DNA of 64,000 bases. Source: Portulaca oleracea. Lineage: Eukaryota > Streptophyta > Magnoliopsida > Caryophyllales > Portulacaceae. The first letter of the stretch is position 1. Each line of letters opens with the position of its first letter. Below the pieces are notes generated by a model. That model was not told where the DNA came from. It saw only the letters and a program-made list of their open reading frames with translations, and searched no databases. The DNA lies in contig CM055875.1 of NCBI GenBank assembly GCA_029582165.1, positions 28,594,644 through 28,658,643 of the forward strand, in the 5' to 3' direction. Both the position numbers and the translations under genes were made by a program. Positions 33,354 to 45,620 of the stretch are shown here, one piece after another.

Positions 33354-34000
33354 ATGGCGAAATCTAAAAACTCCAATCCCTTTGTTCTCGATCCCTCGGA
33401 CCCCCTTTATATTCATCCATCTGACCATCCGGGTCAATCACTTGTCTCAGAACCCTTCAACGGAGATGAATTTGAGAACTGGAGGAGATCGACCACTATA
33501 ATGCTCTCTGCCAAGAACAAATTGGCTCTCGTTGATGGCACTTACCAACAACCCTCAGCAGATTCTTTGAAATTCCCTTTTTGGAAGAGGTGCCAATATA
33601 TGGTCATATCTTGGCTCCTCAACTCTCTGCATAAAGACATCAAAGAGAGTGTATTGTACTCAGAGACTCCAAGTTTGCTTTGGCAAGAACTAATCGAACG
33701 CTACGGGCAGTCCAACAAAGCGAAATTGTTTCAACTACAACAATCAGTTAACGTGATCGCACAAGATAATCTTGACGTCTCAAGCTACTTCAACAAATGC
33801 AAGAAAATATGGGATGAGGTCTCCTTGGTGGCAGCTCTTCCTCAGTGTGGATGTAGAAAGTGTTCGTGTGATACAAAGATTAATGTCTCTCTCCAGAAAT
33901 ATACAGAGGAGTAGAGGATAATACATTCTTATTATGTCACTCTTTTCGAATCTCAATCAGGTCTATGCAATGGCCCTCCAAGAAAAACGCAAAAGGGAAG
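33354..34000 (+). pseudogene. Copia Gag, N-terminal part
   Basis: It starts MAKSKNSNPFVLDPSDPLYI. It has the UBN2-type Gag domain of plant Copia elements (LVSEPFNGDEFENWRRSTTI, LWQELIERYGQSNKAKLFQL, VSSYFNKCKKIWDEV) with Cys pairs CGCRKCSC after it. A TAG at 33912-33914 ends the open frame, but Gag-like text continues to the GGAAG site where the tRNA-Asp element inserted. The first ATG after the primer site is a good start. Confidence 0.85.
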
Positions 34001-34484
34001 TGTTCGGTTGTAATTTTTGTGGTCTTATAAGTTAGGGATGTCGGTCCACAGGGATGGGTGTGAGGCTTGATTAAGGTAATCGGTTCGTGTAAATGAGTTT
34101 TTGTCAAGTGCGGAAAGCGATAAATTATGTAAAGAAAGCATTTAAATCTAACCTAGACATGATAATAATAAAGAAAACAATTAAAAGAAAGCAATAAAGA
34201 AAGCACTTAAAGATCAAAGCAATTAAAAGGCATGAATGAAGACAATGAATGAACAATGAAATTGGGAATGAGAAATTATACCTTTGATGACTAATCTTCA
34301 ATAAACCTTCAATCTACACTTGAATTTCCCCCGAACAAACAAGAAATTGTGGTTTGGATTACCAAGAATCCCCCAAATTCTCACTAGTAAGTAGAATTGG
34401 AGTTCCTTGACCCTCTTCCCCACTAAAAATGGAGTTGATTGTGGCTAACACTATAAAGCTTGGAAAACAAGTTAACAATGGCAA

Positions 34485-34564
<80 letters not shown>

Positions 34565-35437
34565 GCTTGTAAAACTTCAATGGAAACTTGCTTGAATTGA
34601 GAAAGCTTGAGAAAGTTTGAATACAAATGCTAGAAATCAATGAAAGCTTGAAGAACAATTGAAAACTTGAAGAACAATTAAGAGAGATTAAAGCAAATAA
34701 AGAAAAGTAATTAAATCTAATTCTACTCCTAAACTACCTAGGCTAATTGATTCCCCTCTTGGATTAATACAAGTGGGTATTTATAGAAGAAGGAAAAATA
34801 CAACCCAAAACCCTAGAACAAATCGCAAAGACGCTGCGCAGATAGAGTGGTTTCGGCGAGCCACCCTGGCTCGGGCGACCAGCGTTCGGCTGGTGTTTTG
34901 TTGCCCTGCAGCTCGGGCTCAGCGAGCAAAGAAATGGCTCGCGAGCCATCGCTCGGCAATTTTTCCCTGCCGACTTCAAACGCGCATAACTTCTTCATTC
35001 GAACTCCGTTTTAGGCCCGTAAGATATCGATGGAAAGCTCTCGGTGTGTACTTTAAGCTCCCAAAATTTCAGACCTATCGGAGTTGTAACGAAGGAGTTA
35101 TGACCCAAAGGGTGAAGGCACACGTATTTCAAACCTTTGAGTTTGTACCGTTCCCCTGTTTTGCGCCAATCTTGATATGGAATTTCCAACTTCGATTTCG
35201 CCTTGGCTCTCGGCTCGGGTTGACTTGGTTTGACTCGGTCTCGGCTCGGGTTGACTTGGTTTGACTCAGGAAATAGCTCGGGATTCCCTAAAAACCTTCA
35301 ATTAAGCCCAAACTTCTTCTAACTCCTTATTTTCCTACAAAACACCAAATCATTATATCTAATATTTAAATATGGGTTAAAACAAGCAAATATACCCTAT
35401 AAAAGATAAGAAATTCGGCTCGGAACGAGGCCGAACA
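34001..35437 (-). repeat. LTR (3' LTR in sense) of tRNA-Asp element copy 2
   Basis: 1437 bp. In sense order (minus strand) it has the cassette shared with the Gypsy LTR (35124-34956), GC-rich palindromes of the GGCTCG...CGAGCC type (about 34955-34850), a TATA box (34778-34785) and a (GA)n/(CT)n run at 34489-34563. Confidence 0.87.
34489..34563. repeat. (GA)n microsatellite in LTR
   Basis: A nearly perfect run of GA units. The same site in the other LTR (39764-39834) is also expanded but interrupted. The reverse strand gives an artefactual Ser-Leu ORF. Confidence 0.95.
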
Positions 35438-37374
35438 CCACTCCAACACAAGGGTTTGCTCGCCCCGAGCAAACTAAAAACGAAGAAAAGGACTAAAAAG
35501 AAAAACTAAAAACCTAACTCACTTTCGCAGGAATCGCGGATGCATTTAGCACGTGCATCAAGCCCTTTAAACCCCCCGGCAGCCCGGGTGGACGAGGTAG
35601 GTCTCGTGAGGGTTTATAGCATCTAGACCCACAAAAGCCATAGAAAAAGGAAAGAGGGAAAGTGAAAAACAAAACAAGTTTAAAAGAAAAGAAAAAGAGA
35701 ACTGCTCTTTTCAATGAATCAAGTCGTTTCAATTAAGAAAACGGTATTAATCCTCCAAAAGGAACCGTTATGAGCATCTCACAACGCCTAACCCAGACAA
35801 CTGCCAATCTTAGAAGTTTTTGATTCCTTACACCTCATGTAGAGTTTAATCCCATTTGAAAGAGTTTTAAACAGTTCTGATCGATCCCGGACGACCCAAA
35901 AGACTCACACCCGAGCTTACAAAACAGCGAAACGAATAAAGGAAAGGAAAGAGTTGCCCCTCCCCGCATTTGGTCGCCCTTGGCTTGGTGAGGGCCGCAG
36001 GTGATGCAAGGAAGAGCCCCTCACTTTATTAACACTTCAAACTTTTTCTTCTTTTTAATGTCGGTATTAGCCTTATTTTCGGGAATTGAACGGCCCATAA
36101 AAGGGGTATACCCTCCCAACACGGTCTTTTCCATTCGCCTCCGCTGCAGCGATATAGGAGGAGGGTTAAGGGGCATCCGTCTGCACCACCGATACCGGCC
36201 CGTGTAGGTTGGCTAAGTGTATGGTGGTTGATGTCGCAGTCGACACGCCCACTTAGTCAAAATTTTTTAATTTTGCTATTTTCTTACTTTTGCTTTGGCT
36301 TTTGCTTTTTCTCTTCTTTTTTTCTTTTAGAAAACAAGCTCTGATATGAACCCCTAGAATCTCCTGGGCCAACCGTAACATAAAAAGACAAAATGGGATC
36401 ACACTAGACACTTGATGAAAAGAATCTAATTAAGGTAAGTCATGACAATCGCCCAAGTTAGGGTCGAAAATGCTCAAACCGATTTCTTCAAGAAGATTAA
36501 GAACGGCTTCTGATTTCAACAACGAAATCCAAGAAACAAAGCAAAACAAAACAAAACGAAAACGAAAACTTTCAAGGTTTTTCACTCCCTTTTTTCTCCT
36601 TTTCACACAAAATTTTTCAAATTTTTCGACACAAACTACGAAAAACGAAAACAAAGACTCAAAACTAGGTGATCTACCCATGACAAATGGAAGTATCACC
36701 CCCCACTCCCACACAAAACCTCACAATGTCCCCATTGTGAGAAGAAGGGTGTCACAAATAAGGTAGAAAACCTAAAAACACACAACAAACACATAACAAA
36801 CAATAATTGGTGGCGACCCGAGCCCACACGGCTCCAACAACAATAATATCCCAACATTCACACTCAAGGGGTTCGCCACCCAAAAAGAAAATCAAGCATG
36901 CATCATGGATCATCGATATATTCACATAAAGAGAGGGTGGCAAGAAGTTACCTCAAGATCTTCAATTAAAAGCACTCAATTCATGATCCAAAGAACATCA
37001 CACCATAGGTTAGAAATAAACAAGAAAAACATACTATGTGTGATGGTTCTCATGCAAGATCAAAAAGAAAAACAAACTACGCAAGACACTAAGGATTAAT
37101 GAACTAAGAAAACAAACTAAAATATTTACAAAACAACTCTTTTTTTTCCTTAGACTCGAATACCGGAATACATACTACCCTCCCACTCCAACACAAAGAG
37201 GTTGTCGTGTCCTCAAAATGGAAACAGAAGTAGGTAAGCAAGCATCCCAAAATAAAAGAAAAAGACACACATAAAAAGAAAATAAAAGAAGAAAAGAAAG
37301 ACCAACTCACTAATTATACAAGAAGGGTGAGGAAGGATATTACCTCAAAGGCATCTTATCAAGAAATTCACTCC
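35438..37374 (-). other. Non-coding 3' internal region of copy 2
   Basis: About 1.9 kb after the Gag-like gene, parallel to 9902-11876 of copy 1 (shared 'gctcgccccgagc', 'ggaatcgcggatgcattt', 'ttcacactcaaggggttcgc'). Small ORFs are present (36001-36207, 36430-36714), but none is recognised. Confidence 0.6.
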
Positions 37375-39102
37375 TCACCTCAAGATATCGGGCATCATGT
37401 CAGAACCATTCAACGCCCGGAGTAACAAATCATGCATCCTCTCATGCATCTCAGAATGGTGGTGGTAAGAGCACACTCGCAATAGCACATAAACAAACAT
37501 TAGTGCCCTTAACAATTTATCAAATGCCTTAGAAAAATCATAGAACTGATGAAATTCATGAATATACAAGACTTTTCTAGGCACGGTGAAAGAAGACATG
37601 ACAAATGGATCCTCCCATTGACTCGTAAATGGAGATTGGGTATACAAATCAACGGAAGGAGGCAATACAACACATTTCTGAACATGCACATGCGAAGACT
37701 TGGATGCAAACAATGGTTCAAACTCAATTTCCATGCAATTTTCATCAATCACAAATTCCAAATCACCACTCTCATCCAAATAATCATCACAATCGTCAAT
37801 AGGTGATAAGGAAAACAGAGGGTAAGACCACATCATAACACTCCCAACATCACACACAAGCACATCTTCATCTTCATCAATATCAGACTCACTAGAAGAA
37901 CTATCAACATCAAAAGACAAAGGTGCATCATCCAAAGCAACATCAAAAGTGAAAGTGGAAGGTTGTGGTCATAACTCATCGTGAATGACTCATAAAGCAT
38001 GTCATCATTAAAAGCATCATCATCAACAACCAAGTTCAAACAATCATGATCAATCCCCAAAGAATTATGCTCATCATCACAGGTATGCACATCAATGGAC
38101 TCACATACAAGGGTAGCTAAAGCCTCACTAATGCAATGATCCTCAATGAAAGTAAACAAATCGTTATCAAGCACACATTCAATCACAACATATTCAATTT
38201 CACCCTTAACAAGATCATGCTCAATTGCATCACAAGCATAATGGCATTCGATAAACTCAACTTTTTCTTCACACAAAGGCATGGACAAGGGTGTGGACAA
38301 TGGTTCGTCATCTAGCATGTTTTCAACAAATTCTACATCATCACACACAGAATCATCCTGTTCCTCATGCTCATTAGGTGGGGCTAGAGCTAAGGAATTA
38401 CTAAGTAGTCCAAGGCATGGTCGGTTATAATAGTCATCATCCTCATCATACACAGCAGAATCAACATGCATTTCATGACTCAAAGACGATGAATGACCTA
38501 TTTCAACATTTGAATCAACCATTTGTGAAGAAGGAGTTACTACCCTTTGATTACTCTCATGGACAAATTCACGCATATACTCATTCATGTTCGCACATAA
38601 TTTTTCTACTCGCCAAGGAAACCACTGTAGCTTGCAAACAAGAAATTGAACTATGATACGGCGAATCACACAAGGAGCACACGGAAGGAGACTCAACATC
38701 GACACTTTGGGAAAGATCATAACAGTTTTCCACATATCCCCCATCATAAGATTGATCATCAACATACACGGGGTATTCACATGATTGTTCAGTTTCGGTC
38801 CCAAAGGGTGGTGCATAAGGAGGTTGGAAGCTAGGACTAACATTTTGTTGTTCAAACTCATAGGAATCCCTAGACAACCATTCAAGTAACTCCCATGCTT
38901 TTTCTTCACCTAAACAAGAAAACCCGTAATAATCTAAAAGGTTTCGGGTCTCATAATTCACACCCTCACTAACAATTCCCAAAAGAGATAATGTATCATA
39001 AAAGATACCATATAATTCACATTGAACACGATAATCATGTAATCTAGCAAAATACCTCCAAAATATTTCATGCTCAAATTGAGGGAATTGGGGACTATCC
39101 AT
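37375..39102 (-). pseudogene. Acidic Gag-like CCHC protein of copy 2, two frameshifts
   Basis: It starts MDSPQFPQFEHEIFWRYFAR at 39102, just inside the primer site. Conserved N-terminal text (NYETRNLLDYYGF...KAWELLEWLS) precedes a zinc knuckle CSLCDSPYHSSISC (exact CX2CX4HX4C). A frame change near 38610 leads into the acidic middle (SNVEIGHSSSLSHEMH; many DDE runs; 38600-37990). A second change near 37950 leads to the C-terminal block (SSHVHVQKCVVLPPSVDLYT...SDMMPDILR). The intact form would be about 575 aa. The knuckle and the conserved ends are kept in both copies while the middle varies in length, which suggests past selection on a Gag-like function. Confidence 0.75.
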
Positions 39103-39268
39103 AACTCTCTTTTTTCTATTTTTCTATTTTTCTATTTTTTTCTATTTCTTTTCTTTTCTCACTTTTTTCGATATTCAATTTTTTTTTCGCTACATTTTTC
39201 TAGCATAATCGAGAAAGCAATAAACTATGTACACACAAACCAATAGCCTAATCTACCAAATAACGCCA

Positions 39269-39286
39269 TCCCCGGCAACGGCGCCA
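39269..39286 (-). other. Primer binding site, tRNA-Asp type, perfect
   Basis: On the minus strand TGGCGCCGTTGCCGGGGA is the exact complement of the 3' end of plant tRNA-Asp. It is one base inside the LTR. Confidence 0.93.
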
Positions 39287-39287
39287 T

Positions 39288-39761
39288 TGTTCGGTTTGTA
39301 ATTTTTGTGGTTTTATAAGTTAAGGTTGTCGATCTCAGGGATGGGTGTGAGGCTTGATTAAGGGTAATCGGTTTGTGTAAATGAGTTTTTCTCAAGTGCG
39401 GAAAGCGATAAATTATATAAAGAAAGCATTTAAATCTAACCTAGATATGATAATAATAAAGAAAACAATTAAAAGAAAGCACTTAAAGATGAAAGCAATT
39501 AAAAGGCATGAATGAAGACAATGAATGAACAATGAAATTGGGAATGAGAAATTATACCTTTGATGACTAATCTTCAATAAACCTTCAATCTACACTTGAA
39601 TTTCCCCCAAACAAACAAGAAATTGTGGTTTGGATTACCAAGAATCCCCCAAATTCTCACTAGTAAGTAGAATTGGAGTTCCTTGACCCTCCTCCCCACT
39701 AAAAATGGAGTTGATTGTGGCTAACACTATAAAGCTTGGAAAACAAGTCAACAATGGCAAC

Positions 39762-39825
<64 letters not shown>

Positions 39826-40700
39826 AGAGAGAGAAAGCTTGTAAAACTTCAATGGAAACTTGCTTGAATTGAGAAAGTTTGAGAAAGTTTGAATACAAAT
39901 GCTAGAAATCAATGAAAGCTTGAAGAACAATTGAAAACTTGAAGAACAATTAAGAGAGATTAAAGCAAATAAAGAAAAGCAATTAAATCTAATTCTACTC
40001 CTAAACTACCTAGGCTAATTGATTCCCCTCTTGGATTAATACAAGTGGGTATTTATAGAAGAAGGAAAAATACAACCCAAAACCCTAGAACAAATCGCAG
40101 CACGCGCGTCTGCAGATAGAGTGGCTCGGGCGAGCCACCCCCTGGCTGGTGTTTTTGTTGCCCCAGAAGCCTGGCTCGGGCGAGCCAGCAGATGGCTCGG
40201 GCGAGCCACTGTTCTGGGCAGTTTTTCCCTGCCGACTTCAAATGCGCATAACTTCTTCATCCGAACTCCGTTTTAGGCCCGTAAGATATCGATGGAAAGC
40301 TCTCGGTGTGTACTTTAAGCTCCCAAAATTTCAGACCTATCGGAGTTGTAACGAAGGAGTTATGACCCAAAGGGTGAAGGCACACGTATTTCAAACCTTT
40401 GAGTTTGTACCGTTCCCCTGTTTTGCGCCAATCTTGATATGGAATTTCCAACTTCGGTTTCACCTTGGCTCTCGGCTCGGGTTGACTTGGTTTGACTCGG
40501 ATCTCGGCTCGGGTTGACTTGGTTTGACTCGGGAAATAGCTCGGGATTCCCTAAAAACCTTCAATTAAGCCCAAACTTCTTCTAACTCCTTATTTTCCTA
40601 CAGAACACCAAATCATTATATCTAATATTTAAATAGGGGTTAAAACAAGCAAATATACCCTATAAAAGATAAGAAATTCGGCTCGGAACGAGGCCGAACA
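39288..40700 (-). repeat. LTR (5' LTR in sense) of tRNA-Asp element copy 2
   Basis: 1413 bp, homologous to 34001-35437. It holds the shared cassette (40386-40217), three good GGCTCGGGCGAGCC palindromes (40120-40207), a TATA box (40050-40057) and an interrupted (GA)n run (39764-39834). Confidence 0.88.
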
Positions 40701-40705
40701 GGAAG

Positions 40706-43262
40706 TTAGACATGCCACAAATTTTGTATCAGAGAGTGCTGCTTTCCAATCTTCTCAAAGAAATCAAGACCCCAAGAAAGATATAGTCATTTGTGCCTAT
40801 TATAAGAAGCCAGGTCACCCGGTTGAAAAATGTTTCAAGATAGTTGGATATCCTAACAGAAACAAACGAGGGCCTCAGACAGGAAGAGAAAGAGGAAGAG
40901 GGAGGAATCCAGCGGGAGGCAGATATGCCCAATCCGCACAAACGACGCAACATACACCAGCCTTTGACACATCTGGTTTTACTCTTCCCGCGATGGATGC
41001 AGATCGGACCAAACAAATGCTGAAGTTCATGAGTGACCTCCACAATGGATCCAAGAGAGAAGTATCGGGAGAAGAAAGCGAATTGAGTTCCACCTACATG
41101 GCAGGTATCTCTTCTATTACCCCTGATAATTTGTGTTTTGTTTCGGTCTTAGACAATCAGACTTAGATCATTGATTTTGGGGCCTCTGATCATATGGTGT
41201 CTGATCCAACATATCTGTGCAGTACTAGAGTCCTGTCTAAACCTATATCGATTACCGCCCAATAAGCATAAGGTCCAGGTCACTCAATATGGAGATTATA
41301 AACTCAACAACAATCTTGTTCTTAAGCATGTTCTTTATGTTCCTCACTTTAGTTTTTAATCTTATCTCAGTAAAGAGACTTAGTCAACAACTGAAATGTA
41401 GTATTGTTTTTACCCCTGAGACATGCACCTTGCAGGGCCCTTCTCTGGGGAGGCCTCTATTTCTTGGTAAATTTGCATGCGGCCTTTACATTCTTGACCA
41501 GTCTAACAAAGAGATGTTTGAAGGAGATAAAAACACTCAACCACACAACAAAGTAGATGAGAATAATCTTTGTAATAGCTTTTTGAGTACATACCTAGAC
41601 AATCAAAGATGTAAGGAGTGTGATTTATGGCACAAGCATTTAGGTCATGTATCTCTGGATAAACTCAAGTTCTTGGACATTGTTGACTGTACTCGCAATA
41701 TAGATCATAATAAAACTGTTGTGTGTGATATCTGTCATAAAGCTAAGCAACATATGCTTCCTTTTCCCCGTAGCAAGATTTCTACCAAGAACCCTTTTGA
41801 TTTAGTTCATGTGGATGTGTGGGGGGCCTTATTCAGTAAAAACATATGCTGGGCATAGGTATTTCCTAACAATTGTTGATGATTTCTTATGTAGTACATG
41901 GACACATCTTATGGTTACTAAGGATGAGGCTTTCTCTATTTTGAAATCCTTTGTCTTAATGATCAAGACTCAATTTGACAGGAAAATTAAATCCATCCAT
42001 TCTGATAATGCTCTTGAACTAGGACTAAATCACATGGCCAGGGATTTCTTTAGTAATAATGGAATCCTTCATCAGACCAGTTGTGTCCAAACACCCCAAC
42101 AGAATGGGGTGGTGGAAAGAAAACACAAACATTTATTGAAAGTGAGCCGAGCTTTGCTTTATCAGTCAAATTTACCAATTAAATACTGGGGAGATTGCTT
42201 GATGACAGCAACATATTTAATTAACAGAATGCCATCTGCGATTCTTGAAAATAAAACTCCTTTTGAACTTCTACATGGTAAGAAACATGTTCTGAACAAT
42301 TTAAAGACCTTTGGTTGCTTGTGTTATGCCTCTACCCTTAAACAGGGAAGATCAAAGTTTCAACCAAGGGCTACACCATGTATTTTCCTTGGCTACCCCA
42401 TGGGCAAAAAGGCTTATAAGGTCATGTCTCTAGATTCAAAGCAATTCTTTGTATCCAGAGACGTCAAATTTCATGAGGATATTTTTCCTTTCATCCCTAA
42501 GTATCAATCCTCTCATTTTTTACCATCAACTGATAAGGAAACATGCAATTCAAAGGTAATTTTTCATCAAGAGTCTCATGACAATGCTTGTGAAACTTTT
42601 GACACAGACTCACAAAGACTCCACATTAATCATGAGTCCTTGAGAGATAACCAACCCACTGTTGAGACAGAATGCTCTTCTAGTGACCAGCCAATAGTTG
42701 TTCCTCTTAGAAGGTCCTCTAGGACTCACAAACCCCCCTTTTTACTTAGTAGACTATTCTTGCCTTTCTACCAATCAACCAATCAACGATTTGTGTCTAG
42801 CTACAATCACAAATCTGTCTGTTCACACAAATTCTTCTGTTTGTTTTACTTCCCTTGATGATAGTAAGTCACTATTAGAACACCTTAATTACAGTGAACC
42901 CACCTCATATGCTGAAGCCTCCAAACATCCTGGATGGCAACAAGCCATGCAAAATGAATTTCAAGCCTTACTTCTTAATAACACTTGGGAAGTGGTGTCT
43001 TTACCTCATGGAAAGAAACCTATAGGATGCAAGTGGGTCTATAAAGTAAAACATAGTGCTGATGGGACTATGGAAAGGCTTAAGGCTAGATTGGTTGTTC
43101 AAGGTTTTACCCAAAAAGAGGGAGTTGACTTTACTGAAACTTTTTTTCCCCAGTTGTCAAAATGACCACTATTTGATCTTTAATGGTTGTGGCTGTGAAA
43201 AAAGGGTGGTTTTTGCACCAACTTGATGTTAACAATGTTTTTTTGCATGGTGACCTACACGA

Positions 43263-43331
<69 letters not shown>

Positions 43332-44480
43332 GGTTCCACAAGGATTAATCGCTGATGTTCCAAATGCAGTTTGTAAGTTAAATAAATCTTTGTATGGCCT
43401 AAAGCAAGCCTCTAGGCAATGGTATGCCAAGCTTGCAGAAACTTTGTATACCAAAGGGTATCATCATTCTGAAAATGATTACTCTTTATTCTGGAAGAAA
43501 AATGGTTCTATTGTTGTCTTTCTCGTAGTATATGTGGATGATATTCTATTTACTGGAACCGGTGAGAATGAAATTAAGGATATCAAGTTTTTCCTAGATA
43601 AGACTTTCAAGGTAAAGGATTTGGGACATGTCAGTTATTTCTTGGGGATAAAGGTCGTCAAAACTCCAGAAGGTCTACTTTTGACTCAGCACAAATTCAC
43701 AAAAGACCTCATACATGAGTTTAGATGTAAGTTTTCTTCACCAGTTGTCACTCCCTTGGAGCTGAACTCCAAATTGATGCCCGATGATGGAGACCTTTTT
43801 GATGACCTAACTATGTACAGAAAATTGGTGGGAAAACTGAATTTTTAATCTAACACTAGGCCTGACATTACTTTTGTTGTACAACACCTAAGTCAGTTTA
43901 TGCAGGCTCCAAGGATTCCTCACTACCAAGCAGGATTACATGTCATCAAGTACTTAAAGGGAAGTCCTTCTCTTGGTATTTTACTTAGTAACGATCCAAA
44001 CTATGAACTTATATCATATTGTGACTCAGACTAGGCATCTTGTGCGCATTCTCGCAGGTCCGTGAGTGGATATTTGGTCTTCCTGGGCAATACTTTGATT
44101 TCGTGGAAATCAAAGAAGCAGCAAGCGGTCAACCTTTCCTCGGCAGAAGCAGAGTACAAAAGTATGAGGAGATTGGTGGCAGAGCTACCGTAGCTTAGTA
44201 GACTTCTTCATGAGCTTACCATCACAAACATAGTTCCTATCTCTGTCAAATGTGATAATCAGGGTGCCATGTACATAGCTAAAAATCTTGTTTATCACGA
44301 TAGAACCAAACATATAGAGTTGGATTGTCACTTTGTTAGGGCGAAGCTCATGGAAGGTCTGGTGTCGCTTTCTTATGTTCCCACCAAGCTCCAACTTACA
44401 GATCTCCTCACCAAGCCCCTCACAGTGATACTACATAGACTTTTACTGTCCAAATTGGGGTTTCATCACCTCCAATTTGA
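40706..44480 (+). pseudogene. Copia Gag end and Pol (protease, integrase, RT, RNase H)
   Basis: After the tRNA-Asp element the frame resumes with a degraded knuckle (CAYYKKPGHPVEKC). The protease site reads IDFGASDHM where the family has DSG, with a stop just before. Integrase follows: the zinc region WHKHLGHVSLDKL...CDICHKAKQ, then the core with VDD, HSDNALELGL and QQNGVVERKHKHL carrying the DDE residues. The reverse transcriptase has WQQAMQNEFQALLLNNTWEV, CKWVYKVKHSADGTMERLKA, LYGLKQASRQWY and catalytic YVDD (43531-43542). RNase H has [15 protein letters not shown] and KHIELDCHFVRAKL. At least four stops and two frame changes are present, and a (TA)n run interrupts the reverse transcriptase. 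Confidence 0.9.
43265..43328. repeat. (TA)n microsatellite inside the reverse transcriptase
   Basis: The usual Copia text GDLHE(D/E)-x-Y-M-x-V-P-Q-G is split here by a TA run, which reads as a string of Ile-Tyr and rejoins MRVPQGL in the same frame. It is an in-gene microsatellite expansion, not an insertion. Confidence 0.93.
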
Positions 44481-44495
44481 GGGAAGGGGGGGGGG
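44480..44495 (+). other. Copia polypurine tract
   Basis: An uninterrupted purine run (GAGGGAAGGGGGGGGG) ends exactly at the 3' LTR. Confidence 0.9.
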
Positions 44496-44758
44496 TGTTG
44501 AGATTATCTATATTTAGTTCTTGTTTCTTTCTTTTGTTTTGGGCCTATCTTGTTGAGCTTGGCCCAATTTTCTTTTTCCTTTTCCGTTTTAGGTTTTTAT
44601 AAAAGGGGGTTTTCCTCTTTTGTTTACATATCAAGGACATTATTTTCCATCCTTCCCATCAGAGCCCTCATCCTGGGTTTTTTTCCCTCTTGAATAAAAG
44701 TAACGTCAATTTCTCTAGTGTTTCATCTCTCTCCTTGATCGTTTTGAAGAAATTCACA
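44496..44758 (+). repeat. 3' LTR of the Copia element (263 bp)
   Basis: It matches 32996-33257 and is followed by the TTTTA duplication and FRS coding text. Confidence 0.93.
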
Positions 44759-45578
44759 TTTTACGAACCTTGTGATATGCCATTCCTCAAGTAGGGATGA
44801 CAGTGGGGCGGAGAATCCCCATACCCACCAATCCCCCGCCCCGCTCTGGGGAAAAATCCCTGCTTCCGATGAGGACGGGGATGGGCATGGGGCGAAGAAC
44901 TAAATCCCCGCGTGGGGACGGGGCGAGGATGGGGACAAAAAAATTTCTCGTCCCCGTCCACGCCCCCGTTTCCCCGCTCAAGAAAATTATCCATCACATA
45001 TTCCCCATCCCCATCCTCAATTTCTTTTAAAATACATAAATACCCTTCCGAAATTAAAATTATATGTATAATTTCGGGCAATTTGTAATTTTAGTTAATC
45101 AAAAATTCTAAGCGTATATAAATAATTTATTCTCTCTAACCATAATTCCTCATTCTCACTACATAACTGTCTTAGTTATTGTTTTAATTTCATCCCCGCT
45201 AGGTTTGGATACCCGCTGGGGATGGGGGAAGATTTTCCCCCCGCAAGGGGTAATGGGGCGGGGATGGGGTTGGGGTAGGGATGACAACGGGGCGGATCGA
45301 GGACGGGAGAGTATATCCATGTCCCCATCCCCGCTCTCAAAACTCGTCCCCATCCCCGCTTTGGGGAATGATTCTTGCCCCATCCCCTCCATTCCCAACG
45401 GGGATTTTTAAAGTTATCCAAAATTTAACAAAATTTTAATCAGACCCGATTTTTAACCTGTTTAAAATACAACGTATTTAACTTGCTCAAGCAATAATAC
45501 ATCAAAATCAAACAATAATACATCAACAAATGTTAGGGTTTCTGACTTAAAATTCGAAAATTACTACTTTATTCTTGC

Positions 45579-45620
<42 letters not shown>

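Larger units (their letters stand above)
34001..40700 (-). mobile_element. tRNA-Asp-primed, Gag-only LTR retrotransposon, copy 2
   Basis: 6700 bp with LTRs at 34001-35437 and 39288-40700, TGTTCGG...CCGAACA ends and an exact GGAAG duplication (33996-34000 and 40701-40705). It has a perfect tRNA-Asp primer site on the minus strand. It encodes one acidic CCHC protein (39102 to 37375) homologous to that of copy 1. No protease, reverse transcriptase or integrase is seen. The internal regions of the two copies are alike, but their LTRs diverge strongly in U3, so they are subfamilies. It lies in the Copia Gag. Confidence 0.88.
32996..44758 (+). mobile_element. Copia LTR retrotransposon, split by a second element
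   Basis: Short LTRs (32996-33257 and 44496-44758) have TGTTGAG...TTCACA ends. The flanking TTTTA duplications at 32991-32995 and 44759-44763 are exact. The element has a tRNA-iMet primer site, a Gag frame, then protease, integrase, reverse transcriptase and RNase H in Copia order, and a polypurine tract. Its net size is about 5.06 kb once the tRNA-Asp element (34001-40700) and its GGAAG duplication are removed. It sits inside the FRS gene relic. Several Trp codons have become stops, typical of decay. Confidence 0.93.

Noticed and set aside
34423..34626. Ser-Leu repeat protein
   Set aside because: It is the reverse strand of a (GA)n run in an LTR.
39269..39286. Perfect match to the 3' end of tRNA-Asp on the plus strand
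   Set aside because: No cloverleaf precedes it, and it sits one base from an LTR. It is a primer binding site.
43183..43848. ORF with a long Ile-Tyr repeat that looks like a membrane protein
   Set aside because: The repeat is a TA microsatellite inside Copia reverse transcriptase.
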